DNA of 64,000 nucleotides from WRHT01 sp031550525 (GCA_031550525.1 JAVBON010000026.1:1-64000); one strand, 5' to 3'; counted from the stretch's first letter, positions 8,853 to 18,605 are shown. Notes: generated by a model not told the origin, from the sequence alone. A program made the numbers and translations.

Positions 8853-8860
8853 CGGGGCTT

Positions 8861-9003
8861 TGCCGCGCGCCTCCTAACATCCTGCCGCGCGGCAAAAAAG
8901 GGCGGAAACAGACCAGAAAAGACATCTCCTTCTTCCACGGTCCGTTTCCCCCCTCACAGTAGGGAAAGGTCCGCGCGGCTAACGTCGCTATACGCGCCGC
9001 GCG
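8861..9003 (+). other. GC-rich hairpins between receptor and permease genes
   Basis: A hairpin with CCGCGCG-type arms and an A-run spans 8861-8894. A second with CCGCGCGGC arms spans about 8970-9000. Such structures often separate an abundantly made binding protein from its membrane partner by partial termination or mRNA stabilisation. That role is inferred from position only. Confidence 0.5.
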
Positions 9004-9126
9004 GGCCACCCATTGAAGCCGGTATCAAATTTTTCCGCCAAGAACAATAGATTCCGGCGGCGCCTTCCGGCTTATTCGCCGCAAAGGCCCTGATAAAGCG
9101 CTTTCATCCAATATGAGGATATTCAT

Positions 9127-11079
9127 ATGAGCGAAAAAAAGGCCGATCTGGCCACAACACGCACCTTGCCTGGCATATCCGGCAAGATTATACGCTACGT
9201 GCTTATTGCAATTCCAATCATCGCCTCAATATTCATTCTGGATATTCCCTCGCGTCTGGGCATAGGCATTTTGCGCGAGCAATACTACGGTTTATATTTT
9301 GCCATGACCATACCCTGTATTTTTTTACTGGTGCCGGGTTGGAATTTTTCGCCCCGCAACCGCATACCCTGGTATGATTACCTGCTGGCTTTAACCGCAG
9401 TGGGTTGCGGCCTATACGTGGCCTTCTTTTACGAGGAAATTCTGCGTACCTTGGGTAACCAAGGCCCGGTGCGCCTTGCCTTTTCCTTTGCCGCCATTGC
9501 CGTTATACTTGAGGCCATACGCCGCACCGGCGGCATTCTGCTGGCAGGGGTGGGGCTGTTTTTCATACTATACGCCCGCTTCACCTGGCTGGCCCCCGGC
9601 GTGTTCAACGCCCCCGGCACGCCTTGGCCAGAACTTGCAACCTACCTGTACCTGGATATGAACGGCGTATTCGGCATGACCCTGGGTGTGGCCTGCGTAA
9701 TTGTGCTGGCCTTCATCCTGTTCGGCAACCTGCTTTTCGGCGGCGGTGGCGGCGCTTTTCTTAACGATTTCGCCACGTCGGCCTTTGGCGGCTTTCGCGG
9801 CGGCCCGGCCAAAATGGCTGTTATCGCCTCCAGCCTTTTCGGCATGCTTACTGGCAGCGCCGCCGCCAACGTGGCCAGTACCGGAGTTTTTACCATACCG
9901 CTTATGAAAAAGGTGGGCTACAAGCCGCATGTGGCCGGGGCTATTGAGGCCGTGGCCTCAACCGGCGGCACCCTTACCCCGCCCATTATGGGCGCGGCCG
10001 CCTTTGTAATTGCCGAGTTCACAGGCATACCCTATGCCACTGTGGCCATAGCCTCCATTATACCAGCCCTGCTCTATTACTGCGGCGTGTTCATGCAGGT
10101 GGATCTTGAAGCGGCCAAGGAAGGCATGAAAGGCCTGCCCCGCAACGAGTTGCCGCCCATAAGCGCTTCTCTGAAAAAGGCTTATCTGTTCGTCGTGCCC
10201 TTTACCGTACTTATGCTGGCTTTGTTCGTATTTGACCAGTCAGCCGAAAAATCGGCTTTTTACGGCATGGGCGCGGTGTTTGTTTGCGCGTGCATCAATA
10301 AAAAAACACGCTTCCGTTTGGATTGGATAATAGCCTCCCTTGAAAAAACCGGCAAAGGCATACTCTCCATAACAGCCATAGTATGCATGGCCGGATTGAT
10401 TATAGGCGTGGTAAACGTTTGTGGCCTTGGTTTCGTGCTGCCCTTGTATATGACCCAAATTGCCGGCGATACCCTTATGCCGGTGCTCATTCTGGTAGCC
10501 ATTGCCAGCATTATTCTGGGTATGGGCATGCCTACCGTGGCCGTATACATACTGCTGGGCGTGCTTATGGCCCCTACCCTGGTGGAACTGGGCGTGCCCG
10601 TTTTGGCCGCGCACCTGTTTATTCAATATTTCGGCACCATATCGCAGTTTACCCCGCCGGTGTGCATAGCGGCCTTTGCCGCTGCTGGCATAGCCGAAGC
10701 CGACCAGATGAAAACCGCCTTTTCCTCCATGCGCATAGGCATTTTGGCCTACCCCACGCCCTTCCTTTTTGTGTACTCGCAGGCCTTTCTTATGGAAGGA
10801 ACGGTGCCGGAAATACTCTGGGCCATGTTTACGGCCATGAGCGCCTGTTTCCTCTTGGGCGTGGCTCTGGTAGGGTACTTTGTAAGGCGCGTGCCGTGGC
10901 ACAAGCGCGTTCTGCTGGTTCCGGCGGCCCTGCTGATGCTTACGGCCACCTCGCCCGACGCGCTTTTGATTGGTCTGGCGCAAGACCTGAGCGGCCTTGC
11001 CATAGGCATCATGATTCTGCTTAGCGAGCTGTATGCGCGCAAGCATGCGCGGCGCCACGGACAAATGGCCGGGGTGTAA
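9127..11079 (+). CDS. Fused TRAP transporter membrane protein (4TM/12TM)
   Basis: This 650-residue integral membrane protein is the fused small and large permease subunit typical of TAXI TRAP systems. At least 15 hydrophobic stretches are visible. Family signatures include GGFRGGPAKMAVIASSLFGM, GSAAANVASTGVFTIPLMKK and GAIEAVASTGGTLTPPIMGA between residues about 220 and 300, and GMGMPTVAVYILLGVLMAP near 465. A GAGGAT ribosome site precedes the ATG. With the receptor at 7779-8852 it forms a sodium- or proton-coupled importer, probably for an organic acid or related anion used by the downstream enzymes. Confidence 0.94.
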   Translation: MSEKKADLATTRTLPGISGKIIRYVLIAIPIIASIFILDIPSRLGIGILREQYYGLYFAMTIPCIFLLVPGWNFSPRNRIPWYDYLLALTAVGCGLYVAFFYEEILRTLGNQGPVRLAFSFAAIAVILEAIRRTGGILLAGVGLFFILYARFTWLAPGVFNAPGTPWPELATYLYLDMNGVFGMTLGVACVIVLAFILFGNLLFGGGGGAFLNDFATSAFGGFRGGPAKMAVIASSLFGMLTGSAAANVASTGVFTIPLMKKVGYKPHVAGAIEAVASTGGTLTPPIMGAAAFVIAEFTGIPYATVAIASIIPALLYYCGVFMQVDLEAAKEGMKGLPRNELPPISASLKKAYLFVVPFTVLMLALFVFDQSAEKSAFYGMGAVFVCACINKKTRFRLDWIIASLEKTGKGILSITAIVCMAGLIIGVVNVCGLGFVLPLYMTQIAGDTLMPVLILVAIASIILGMGMPTVAVYILLGVLMAPTLVELGVPVLAAHLFIQYFGTISQFTPPVCIAAFAAAGIAEADQMKTAFSSMRIGILAYPTPFLFVYSQAFLMEGTVPEILWAMFTAMSACFLLGVALVGYFVRRVPWHKRVLLVPAALLMLTATSPDALLIGLAQDLSGLAIGIMILLSELYARKHARRHGQMAGV

Positions 11080-11236
11080 AAAACGCGCGTTAATTACCTG
11101 CACTAAGCAAAACTGCCTTACGGCGTGTTGAAACGGCGCGGGCCAAGGCACGAATGCCGGTAAAAAATGGTTTCAAGCCCGCCGGCATCACGGGCCGTGC
11201 CGTCACAAACGCCGAAAGGCAAAAAACGGATAACTT

Positions 11237-12523
11237 ATGACAAAAGCTGAGCACAAATCGATGAAAGCCGCCTGGGCAGCATTGTTTCTATGCTGTCTGG
11301 GAATGATCGCCACCATGTTTCTGCGGTCTTGCCCGGCTATTCTGGCCCTTGACCTGCAGCACACTTTCGGCGTGTCGCCCACGGACATTGCGTTGTTCAG
11401 CTCGGCCACCCTCTTGGGGTACGGCCTTATGCAAACACCTTCCGGCCTTATTACCGACGCTATTGGCGGGCGCAAAACCCTGGCTCTGTTTTTGCTCATG
11501 GCCTCTTTAAGCACTTTGGCCTTCGCCTTTGCCATAAAATTCGAGCTGGCCGTGCTGGCGCGCCTTACCAAGGGACTGAGCATAACAATAGTGCCGCCAG
11601 CCATGACGGTTATTTCGCGCTACTTCCCGCTGGAAAAGCAAACTCAGGCCATGGGCATATTTATGGGCAGCAGCGCCCTTGGTTCTCTACTGGCGGCCGA
11701 GCCGCTGGCCAGGCTGAGCATAGCCGTGGGCTGGCGTTATTCCATGGCCTTGGCGGGCCTGCTGATTATGCTGCTTAGCCTGGCGATATTCCTCGTACTG
11801 CGTGACGCTGGTTCCGCCACAGCCACGGCCCCAACCCAAAGCGCCAGCGGCAAGCTTAAGGGTATCGGCCTTAACATGCTTAAAGTGTTGCGTACCAGAC
11901 AGTTTTGGTATTTCGGCATATGGCAGATTTGCACCGCTGCTACCTTTTTCGCTTTCATGACCATGTGGGCCGGGCCGTATTTGATTGAAGGATACGGGCT
12001 AACCAAAATAGAGGCATCGCGCATATTATTGGTGCAAGGAGCCTGCGCTCTTGTGCTGGTTCCGCTCGTGGGCGTTATTGCGGATAGAACAGGCTCGCGC
12101 AAAGGCATGATGATTTTCAGCTCGGCAGCGGGGCTGGCGGGTAGTTGCGGCTTGGCCTTTTTTACCGGAGAGCTGCCTGCCCCACTGATTGTTGCCTCGC
12201 TGGCCAGCATATCTTCTTTTGCCACCGGCGGGGCCACCTGCGCCATGTCGCTCATCAGCCGCAACTTTCCTAAATCCATGACCGGCACCGGCATTGGCTG
12301 CGTAAACATGTTCTGGCCCATAGCGGCTTCCGCCCTTGGCGTGATTATGGGGCTTACCCTGCAATTCAACACCGAGCGTCTTGGGGCGGCGGCAGGCGCC
12401 CCAAGCCCGGCCCTTTCGGCTGCCTATGGCTCCATAATGCTCATACCGGTGGTCACTTGGTCCATAGCCTTGGTATTGTCCGTATTCTTTATAAAGGAAC
12501 ATTTTACGGTGTCCGGAGAATAG
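11237..12523 (+). CDS. MFS transporter
   Basis: This 428-residue protein has twelve predicted membrane helices of the major facilitator superfamily. The loop after helix 2 carries LITDAIGGRKTLAL, a match to the GxxxDxxGRR-type MFS motif, and the second half repeats it as GVIADRTGSRKGMM. The first helices (CLGMIATMFLRSCPAILALDL) resemble anion:cation symporters and related organic-anion carriers, but the substrate is unclear. Its place between the TRAP system and the two sulfotransferase genes suggests it moves a substrate or product of that pathway. A second in-frame ATG eight codons in is an alternative start. Confidence 0.85.
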   Translation: MTKAEHKSMKAAWAALFLCCLGMIATMFLRSCPAILALDLQHTFGVSPTDIALFSSATLLGYGLMQTPSGLITDAIGGRKTLALFLLMASLSTLAFAFAIKFELAVLARLTKGLSITIVPPAMTVISRYFPLEKQTQAMGIFMGSSALGSLLAAEPLARLSIAVGWRYSMALAGLLIMLLSLAIFLVLRDAGSATATAPTQSASGKLKGIGLNMLKVLRTRQFWYFGIWQICTAATFFAFMTMWAGPYLIEGYGLTKIEASRILLVQGACALVLVPLVGVIADRTGSRKGMMIFSSAAGLAGSCGLAFFTGELPAPLIVASLASISSFATGGATCAMSLISRNFPKSMTGTGIGCVNMFWPIAASALGVIMGLTLQFNTERLGAAAGAPSPALSAAYGSIMLIPVVTWSIALVLSVFFIKEHFTVSGE

Positions 12524-12524
12524 T

Positions 12525-12656
12525 ATGGCAAACCGGCCGCCGCGCCAAGTTGCCCATAAGGAACAGCAGCCTTGTTTTCCGCCCGCAGGGCAAACAGGCT
12601 CGATCCATAAAAACTTGAAAAACCAGCCGGACTGGCGGAACATCGGCAAATTTTAA
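12525..12656 (+). CDS. Possible 43-residue small protein
   Basis: An ATG one base after the MFS stop is preceded by GGAG at a normal spacing and opens a 43-codon frame ending in TAA at 12654-12656. The product would be basic and polar (MANRPPRQVAHKEQQP at the N-terminus) with no membrane segment and no family I recognise. Position and ribosome site favour translation coupled to the MFS gene. The small size and the lack of a known relative make it doubtful. Confidence 0.3.
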   Translation: MANRPPRQVAHKEQQPCFPPAGQTGSIHKNLKNQPDWRNIGKF

Positions 12657-12709
12657 AACACGCCCGAACTCCCTTGGGCATCTTGATTTGAAAAACGGAG
12701 GTTTTAACC

Positions 12710-14134
12710 ATGGCAATTATGTACACCCGCGTTTATCCAACCGGCACGGTACGCTACAACCCCGAAAAATGCTGGAACGGCCTGACCATAGTGCCGTGCA
12801 AATCCACCTTCGATCTGGGCCGCGGCGCAACCCTGTACGACATGAACGGCAACGTTGTTAACTCCTGGCCCGGCCTGTGGGGCTGTTTTGACAACAAAAT
12901 GCTGCCTGGCGGCGATATTTTGGGCACCACCCACTATGTTGAAGGCTACTGGCACGATTGCCGCACCCTTACGCAACGTAACTGGAAAGGCGAAACCGTG
13001 TGGGAATTCGACCGTGGCGAAGAAATTACAGACTACGCCGACAAAAAAAAGATCTGGTCCGCCCGCGTGCACCACGATTTCCAGCGCAAAGGCAGCCCCA
13101 CCGGCTACTACTGCCCAGGGCAAAACCCCGCCCCGCGCGGCATAAGCCTTATAAACTCCAACCGCTCGCGCAGTATTCCGGAAATTTCTGAAAAACATCT
13201 CTTCTGCGACACCCTGCTCATAGAAGTGGACGAAAAAGGCAAGATTATATGGGAATGGAGCCTGTACGACCATTGGGACGAGCTAGGCCTCGAATTTAAC
13301 GCCAAGGCCGTGCTTAAGGCCAACAACCAGCCGCGCGGCGAAAGCGGCGAGCTTAAAGACGTTTACTGCAACTGCATCTCCTACGTCGGCCCCAACAAAT
13401 GGTACGACGCGGGCGACAAGCGCTTCCACCCCGACAACCTCATTACCGACATCCGCGCCCTCAACGTATCCTTCATCATAGATCATGAGACCGGCCGCGT
13501 GGTCTGGCGCATGGGCCCCAACTTCGCCTGCACCAAAGAACTGCAAGATATCGGCCAGATTGTGGGCCAGCACCACTTCCACATGATTCCCCAAGGCCTG
13601 CCCGGCGCGGGCAACGTGCTCATTTTCGATAACGGCGGGCAGGCGGGCATGGGCGCGCCCTCGGCCTGCGCGCCTTCCGGCTACAACAACGCCACCCGCA
13701 GCTATTCCCGCGTGCTGGAAATAGACCCCACCACCATGAAAGTGGTGTGGGCCTACAATAACCCCGCGCCCGGCGAGTTCGACTTCGGCAAAATGAACTG
13801 GGGCCAGCGCCTCTTCAGCGCCTACTGCTCCAGCGCAGACCGCCTGCCCAACGGCAACACCCTTATTACCGAAAGCATCGGCGGCCGCGTTATAGAAGTA
13901 ACAGTGGAAGGCGAAATCGTATGGGAATTCTACAACCCAGGCCATCACCTCTTCCGCGCGCACCGCTACCCCTACGACTGGTTCCCGCTCGACAAAAAGC
14001 CGCAGGAAATTGCCATTAACCCGCCCCTCAACATGCAAATGCGCATTACGCCGGACGGGCAGGTAAAAGTGCTGCCAATAGAAGAAGTTGACCAGTACTA
14101 CTTCTCCGAAGGCAGGCCGGACAGGAAGGAGTAA
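12710..14134 (+). CDS. Arylsulfotransferase (ASST-family), copy 1
   Basis: This 474-residue protein belongs to the arylsulfotransferase/ASST beta-propeller family, whose known members move sulfate from one phenol ester to another through a sulfohistidine. The family pattern of blade repeats is seen in ATLYDMNGNVVNSWPG, KIIWEWSLYDHWDELG, GQHHFHMIPQGL followed by NVLIFDNGGQAG, and RLPNGNTLITES. Conserved His residues occur in VHHDF, GQHHFHM and RAHRYPYDW. It has no signal peptide, whereas characterised enterobacterial ASST is periplasmic, so it probably works in the cytoplasm. GGAGG precedes the ATG. Copy 2 lies 495 bases downstream. The true substrate is unknown, and a non-sulfate reaction is possible. 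Confidence 0.85.
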   Translation: MAIMYTRVYPTGTVRYNPEKCWNGLTIVPCKSTFDLGRGATLYDMNGNVVNSWPGLWGCFDNKMLPGGDILGTTHYVEGYWHDCRTLTQRNWKGETVWEFDRGEEITDYADKKKIWSARVHHDFQRKGSPTGYYCPGQNPAPRGISLINSNRSRSIPEISEKHLFCDTLLIEVDEKGKIIWEWSLYDHWDELGLEFNAKAVLKANNQPRGESGELKDVYCNCISYVGPNKWYDAGDKRFHPDNLITDIRALNVSFIIDHETGRVVWRMGPNFACTKELQDIGQIVGQHHFHMIPQGLPGAGNVLIFDNGGQAGMGAPSACAPSGYNNATRSYSRVLEIDPTTMKVVWAYNNPAPGEFDFGKMNWGQRLFSAYCSSADRLPNGNTLITESIGGRVIEVTVEGEIVWEFYNPGHHLFRAHRYPYDWFPLDKKPQEIAINPPLNMQMRITPDGQVKVLPIEEVDQYYFSEGRPDRKE

Positions 14135-14150
14135 GAGGAAAGACATAGAG

Positions 14151-14300
14151 GATGAAGCCGGATTTGTGAGATCCGGGGCGCGAAAGAGCATCGCCAACAA
14201 GTACCGCTTGCCTTATGTTTATTGGTGCTAAATTGTTGTGCTTTGTCAAAACGAGCCACACCGGACCCCGCAAGGGGTTGAACCCCTTGACCCGCGAGGG
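14151..14300. repeat. Modular hairpin repeat between the two ASST genes
   Basis: This copy has the core start GATGAAGCCGGATTTGTGAGA, then a 79-bp module at 14182-14260 where the second hairpin's loop would be, then the third hairpin (CCCCGCAAGGGGTT / AACCCCTTGACCCGC). The inserted module begins GAAAGAGCATCGCC and ends CAAAACGAGCCACA, the same ends as the segment at 820-896. The rest of the gap, 14301-14629, shows no gene. A short CCCCATCAATGGGG hairpin lies near 14473-14486. Confidence 0.75.
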
Positions 14301-14629
14301 TTTGTGTTTGTGGTTGGCCGATGTTTTGCGGGTGGTACATGGTGTGCGGAAACCTAACATCATTATGGCACAGTATAAGCACACGACCCGCAGCGCAAAA
14401 GTCCGGCAGTTGCCAGCGGGAGAGACAAACAGGCATACGTAATAGCAGCAAGCACAACCTCCGGCGCCCCATCAATGGGGTCTGGGGTCTGAAATAGAAC
14501 CGCTAAAGTTGTGCCCATGCTTAACTTATAAGCCCCCGGAAGTTGCGTTTTGGCGCCACGTGCCACACCAGCCGCCGGAGGAAATAACCAACAAAAAAAC
14601 TTAACAAAAAACTCTTTTGGAGGATCCCC

Positions 14630-16018
14630 ATGTACACACGCGTTCACCCCACTGGAACTGTTCGTTACAATCCGGACAAATGCTGGAACGGCCTTACAAT
14701 TATTCCGGCGCTTTACGGCTATGGCAGGGCCAAAGGCGCAATACTGTATGATATGAACGGCGAGGTGGTTAAGGCCTGGCCCGGCCTGTACGGCGGCTTT
14801 GACAATAAAATGCTGCCCGGCGGGCAGATATTGGGCGCAACCTGCTTTGTGGGCGGCTACTGGCTGGACGGCCAGATACTGGCCCAACTGGACTGGGATG
14901 GCAAACAGGTGTGGGCGCACGACAAGGGCGAAGAGCTGATGGATTTGCACAAAAAACAAATGGTGTGGTCCGCCCGCCTGCACCACGACTACCAGCGCCA
15001 GGGCAGCCCAACGGGCTATTACTGCCCCGGCCAGTTGCCCAAAGAAAAAGGCGTTACCCTGGTAAACTCCAGCCGCACGCGTAAAATACCGGAACTTTCC
15101 GCCGGGTTTGACGTATGCGACACCCTGCTGACTGAAATAGACGAAAAAGGCAACGTGCTCTGGCAGTGGAGCCTTTACGACCATTGGGACCAACTTGGGC
15201 TGGAACCCAACGCCAGGGCGGTAATCAAATCCAACGAGGTGCCTTACGGCGGTGGCTCGCAGGTAAAAGACATTTACTGCAACTGCGCCTCTTACGTTGG
15301 CCCCAACAAATGGTACGACGCGGGCGACGAGCGTTTTAACCCCGACAACATCATTACGGACATCAGGGCCCTCAACGTTTCCTTTATCATCAGCCATGCC
15401 ACGGGCGATGTGGTTTGGCGCATGGGGCCGGATTTCATGTATTCAAAAGAGTTGCAGGATATAGGGCAGGTGGTGGGCCAGCACCACTTCCATATGATCC
15501 CCAAGGGCCTGCCCGGCGAGGGTAACGTAATGCTGTTCGACAACGGCGGCCAGGCGGGCATGGGCTGCACCACGCCCACCTCGCACTCCGGTTACAACAA
15601 CATCAGCAAGGGCTATTCGCGCGTTATAGAAATAGACCCCACCACCATGAAAATAGTGTGGAGCTTCAACAACCGCCATGCTTACCACGGCATTGAGGCC
15701 AGCGGAGCCTGGAAGCAACTGCTGTACAGCGAATACTGCTCCAGCGCCGACAGACTGCCCAACGGCAACACCATGATTACGGAAACCATTGGGGGCCGGG
15801 CCATAGAAGTAACGCCGGAAGGTGAAATAGTGTGGGAATTTCTCAACCCCGGCGGGCATTTCTTCCGCGCCCACCGCTACCCCTACGACTGGTTCCCGCT
15901 CAAGAGCAAACCGCAGGAAAAAGCCGTAACCCCGCCGCGCAACGTGCAGTTAAGGCTGAACCCGGACGGCACGCCCAAACTGGTGCAGCCGGATGAGAGT
16001 TTGTATATTATTGATTAG
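14630..16018 (+). CDS. Arylsulfotransferase (ASST-family), copy 2
   Basis: This 462-residue paralogue of the upstream protein is alike along the whole length. For example, both begin MYTRV-PTGTVRYNP and share KCWNGLTI, DHWD-LGLE, SYVGPNKWYDAGD, GQHHFHMIP, IEIDPTTMK and RAHRYPYDWFPL. The candidate catalytic His motifs are all kept. The largest differences are near residues 27-40 and in the segment after NPTTMK-VW, where this copy has NNRHAYHGIEASGAW. That suggests a changed substrate rather than plain redundancy. It also lacks a signal peptide. GGAGG precedes the ATG. Separation from copy 1 by a repeat element suggests a duplication followed by element insertion. Confidence 0.85.
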   Translation: MYTRVHPTGTVRYNPDKCWNGLTIIPALYGYGRAKGAILYDMNGEVVKAWPGLYGGFDNKMLPGGQILGATCFVGGYWLDGQILAQLDWDGKQVWAHDKGEELMDLHKKQMVWSARLHHDYQRQGSPTGYYCPGQLPKEKGVTLVNSSRTRKIPELSAGFDVCDTLLTEIDEKGNVLWQWSLYDHWDQLGLEPNARAVIKSNEVPYGGGSQVKDIYCNCASYVGPNKWYDAGDERFNPDNIITDIRALNVSFIISHATGDVVWRMGPDFMYSKELQDIGQVVGQHHFHMIPKGLPGEGNVMLFDNGGQAGMGCTTPTSHSGYNNISKGYSRVIEIDPTTMKIVWSFNNRHAYHGIEASGAWKQLLYSEYCSSADRLPNGNTMITETIGGRAIEVTPEGEIVWEFLNPGGHFFRAHRYPYDWFPLKSKPQEKAVTPPRNVQLRLNPDGTPKLVQPDESLYIID

Positions 16019-16039
16019 AGAAGCGCGTCAGTAAGAGAG

Positions 16040-16127
16040 TATGGATGCCCCTTTGGGGGCTATAAGCAAGAGAGGGGCCGTTTGATCTGCCCCTCTCTTG
16101 CTTATGGCGGCACAGCCGCTTCCATAT
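16040..16127. repeat. Palindromic repeat after ASST copy 2
   Basis: A 16-base perfect stem (16062-16077 with 16090-16105) lies inside outer TATGGA/TCCATA ends. Read on the other strand, the end ATGGAAGCGGC, the GCCGC and the GAGAGGGG hairpin match both ends of the 1-kb element at 11-1046. It may also stop transcripts of the ASST gene. The gap 16128-16221 shows nothing else. Confidence 0.65.
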
Positions 16128-16221
16128 TTTATTGATTATCCCCGAAAGGGGCATTTCTTAACGCCTGAAAGGCATCAGGAAAACAGGGTGCTGCCGCCAC
16201 CACTCCCGCACGGCATGGAAA

Positions 16222-17592
16222 TTAATTAATATCAAACCGTTCGGTATTTTTCTTGGCCTTTGCCCGCAACATGCGGCTGGCCGCGCCGTAGCGCCTTGGC
16301 GAATGCAAGGTGTGCGAGCCTGGCAACCTGCGCCCAATGGCAGGTTCCCGCACGCCTTTATGGTCACCCATGTCTTCAAACTCGGTTGAGTAAATATTAA
16401 CCATGGCTAAAACGAAACTGAGAATAAGCGGGCCATAAATAAGGCCCAACATCCCAAAAACTTTTATGCCGCCGAAAATAGACATGAACAGGAAGAGCAG
16501 CGAGACTTTCGAGTTGCCGCGCATGATTATGGGCCGCAGAATGCTGTCTATGGAGGTAACGAGTATGCCGCACCAGGCCAGCAAAAAAACGGCCGACTTG
16601 TATTCGCCTATAAGGGCCAGATAACTGACAGCGGGCAGCCAGATCAAACCCGTGCCTATAACCGGCACCAGCGCGGCGGCGGCCATTACAGAGCCCCAGA
16701 ACAGCGGCGGTATGCCCACTATGGCCAGGCCTATGCCGCCAACCAAACCCTGAATGGCGGCTATGCTGAAGCTGCCTATAAGCACGGCCCCGGCCATGCG
16801 GTAAAGGCTTTGCAGTATGTTTTCCTCTTGCTCTTCACGCAACGGAGTGATTTGCCGCAGCTTTTTAAGCATGCCGGAACCGTCTTTAAGCAGAAAAAAC
16901 ATGATCAGCAGCATGAGCAGAAAGTTTATGAAAATGGTGACGGAATCCACCACAAAGCCGGTGCCCCAGCCCACCAGGCGCTGCCCTGCCGTGCGCGAGA
17001 GGTTCATTACGCTGTTGCGGATGTCGTCAACGCCTATGTCCACCATGGTCAGCACGTCATCGTTAACCCAGTGCAAAAACGGAATAACCTTGTCGTTTAT
17101 GAAAATTTCAAGATGGTTGCTGCCCAGCCACTGGGATAAATCGCGAATGCTGCTGGTGGCCTGCGGTATAAGCTGCAATATGAAAAATGTAAGCGGCAGG
17201 CAGAACAGCAGCACAACCACGCCCAAAGTAAGGCCGGAGGCCATGTAATCGCGCAGGCCGGTTTTCCTTTTTATGCGCGTGTACACAGGGTGCACCAGCG
17301 CGGCGAAAATGCAGGCCAGTATAATGGTGTGCCAGAAAGGCTGCATGAGCAGATAAGTGAGATACAGGGCCAGAAACAGCAGCGCGAACAAAAAATAGTA
17401 AAAAATGCGCCTGGTATCGAAACAGGCGGACGGCACAATGCCGTTGTTGCCCTGGCTTACGTGAGCCGCCTTGCTGTGGTTGGCGGCCTTGAGCCTTGGC
17501 TGGCGCGCGCTTTTAGCCGTTTTGCCTTTCTGTTCCGCATCCTGCCAGCGCCCGGCCAGCAGGCGGCCTTTAATCTTGTCTAAAAACGTCAT
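16222..17592 (-). CDS. AI-2E family (PerM-like) membrane transporter
   Basis: This 456-residue inner-membrane protein fits the AI-2E/PerM family of multi-pass exporters or permeases. After a hydrophilic basic N-terminal extension of about 60 residues come two helices (IFYYFLFALLFLALYLTYLLMQPFW region), a charged central domain, then the conserved segment IPPLFWGSVMAAAALVPVIGTGLIWLPA near 290-320 and the motif RPIIMRGNSKVSLLFLFMSIFGGIKVFGMLGLIYGP. Known members have been linked to autoinducer export or sodium/proton exchange, so the substrate is open. The gene stands alone and faces away from ASST copy 2. Confidence 0.88.
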   Translation of the reverse strand: MTFLDKIKGRLLAGRWQDAEQKGKTAKSARQPRLKAANHSKAAHVSQGNNGIVPSACFDTRRIFYYFLFALLFLALYLTYLLMQPFWHTIILACIFAALVHPVYTRIKRKTGLRDYMASGLTLGVVVLLFCLPLTFFILQLIPQATSSIRDLSQWLGSNHLEIFINDKVIPFLHWVNDDVLTMVDIGVDDIRNSVMNLSRTAGQRLVGWGTGFVVDSVTIFINFLLMLLIMFFLLKDGSGMLKKLRQITPLREEQEENILQSLYRMAGAVLIGSFSIAAIQGLVGGIGLAIVGIPPLFWGSVMAAAALVPVIGTGLIWLPAVSYLALIGEYKSAVFLLAWCGILVTSIDSILRPIIMRGNSKVSLLFLFMSIFGGIKVFGMLGLIYGPLILSFVLAMVNIYSTEFEDMGDHKGVREPAIGRRLPGSHTLHSPRRYGAASRMLRAKAKKNTERFDIN

Positions 17593-17783
17593 ATTACTGC
17601 CTGCCAGTTTATTGTGCCTTGTTGGAAACTACCGCATAATCAGAATCGTTGAACTACTGGAACCGTGTCTGTGGTACAAGCAGACATAAACCTATATCCG
17701 GGCCTGCCTGAGGCAACAGGAAACTACGCGATTACTTCCAATGCTTATATAAAAAGCGACACCAAAGCAATTATAGCGTTTTA

Positions 17784-18605
17784 TCAGGCAGCGCCCGTGC
17801 CTGCTTCTTCCGCCGCTTTCACTTCGTCCCACAACGCGTCTTTTTCCGCCTGCTCCAGCTTGCCGAAGTCAAGGCCGCGTTCCGCCGCCAGTTTTTCCAT
17901 GCCCGCGAAGCGCCTTAAAAATCTGGTGTTGGTTTTATCCAGAGCCACATCGGCCTTAAGTCCTTTGCGTCTGCCCAATTCCACCACCGTAAACAACAGG
18001 TCGCCCAGTTCGTGCTCCATGGCCTCCTGATCGCCGGATTCCTCCGCGTCCATAAACTCCAGCCATTCGGCCTCCACCTGCATTTCGGCGTCTTCATCCG
18101 TATCCCAGGTAAAGTTGTTGCGCGCGCTCTTGGAGTGTATGCGGTAGGCCTTAATCAGCGCGGGCAGCGCCACCGGCAGGCTGCCGAACACGCCGGGGCG
18201 CGATTCCTTTTTGGCCTTCTCGGCCTTTTTAACCTGCTCCCAAGTGGCAATAAGCTCTTCCTTGCTTGCAACGCGCGCGTCGCTGAACACATGCGGGTGA
18301 CGCCCCGTCATTTTGGCCCAGTTTTCATCCAGCACGTCCGCCAGGTTGAATTTTCCGGCACGTTCCTGCAAGTGGGCCATAAACAGCAGTATGAACAAAA
18401 CATCGCCCAGCTCTTCGCGCTGCTCGGCCACGGTGCCGTTGCGCACGGCGTCTATAAGCTCATACATTTCCTCAAGGGCATAGGAGCACAGGCTTTCCAT
18501 GGTCTGTTCCTTGTCCCAGGGGCATCCTTCCGGCCCCAGCAATTTATCCAGCATGGAGTTTATCTGCTCCAGCTTCTCGCCGTATTTTTCTTTTCTGCCG
18601 CTCAT
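17784..18605 (-). CDS. mazG: Nucleoside triphosphate pyrophosphohydrolase MazG
   Basis: This 273-residue protein hydrolyses NTPs to NMP and pyrophosphate and is thought to clean damaged nucleotides and affect stringent signalling. Two MazG domains are visible. The first has GCPWDKEQTMESL and the metal-binding EEMYEL and REELGDVLFILLF motifs (about residues 25-80). The second has EHELGDLLFTVVELGRRKGL near 205-225. Length matches E. coli MazG. It is the last gene in the same-strand run with the two CvpA-like genes. In several deltaproteobacteria mazG lies near cvpA, which supports the call. Confidence 0.94.
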   Translation of the reverse strand: MSGRKEKYGEKLEQINSMLDKLLGPEGCPWDKEQTMESLCSYALEEMYELIDAVRNGTVAEQREELGDVLFILLFMAHLQERAGKFNLADVLDENWAKMTGRHPHVFSDARVASKEELIATWEQVKKAEKAKKESRPGVFGSLPVALPALIKAYRIHSKSARNNFTWDTDEDAEMQVEAEWLEFMDAEESGDQEAMEHELGDLLFTVVELGRRKGLKADVALDKTNTRFLRRFAGMEKLAAERGLDFGKLEQAEKDALWDEVKAAEEAGTGAA

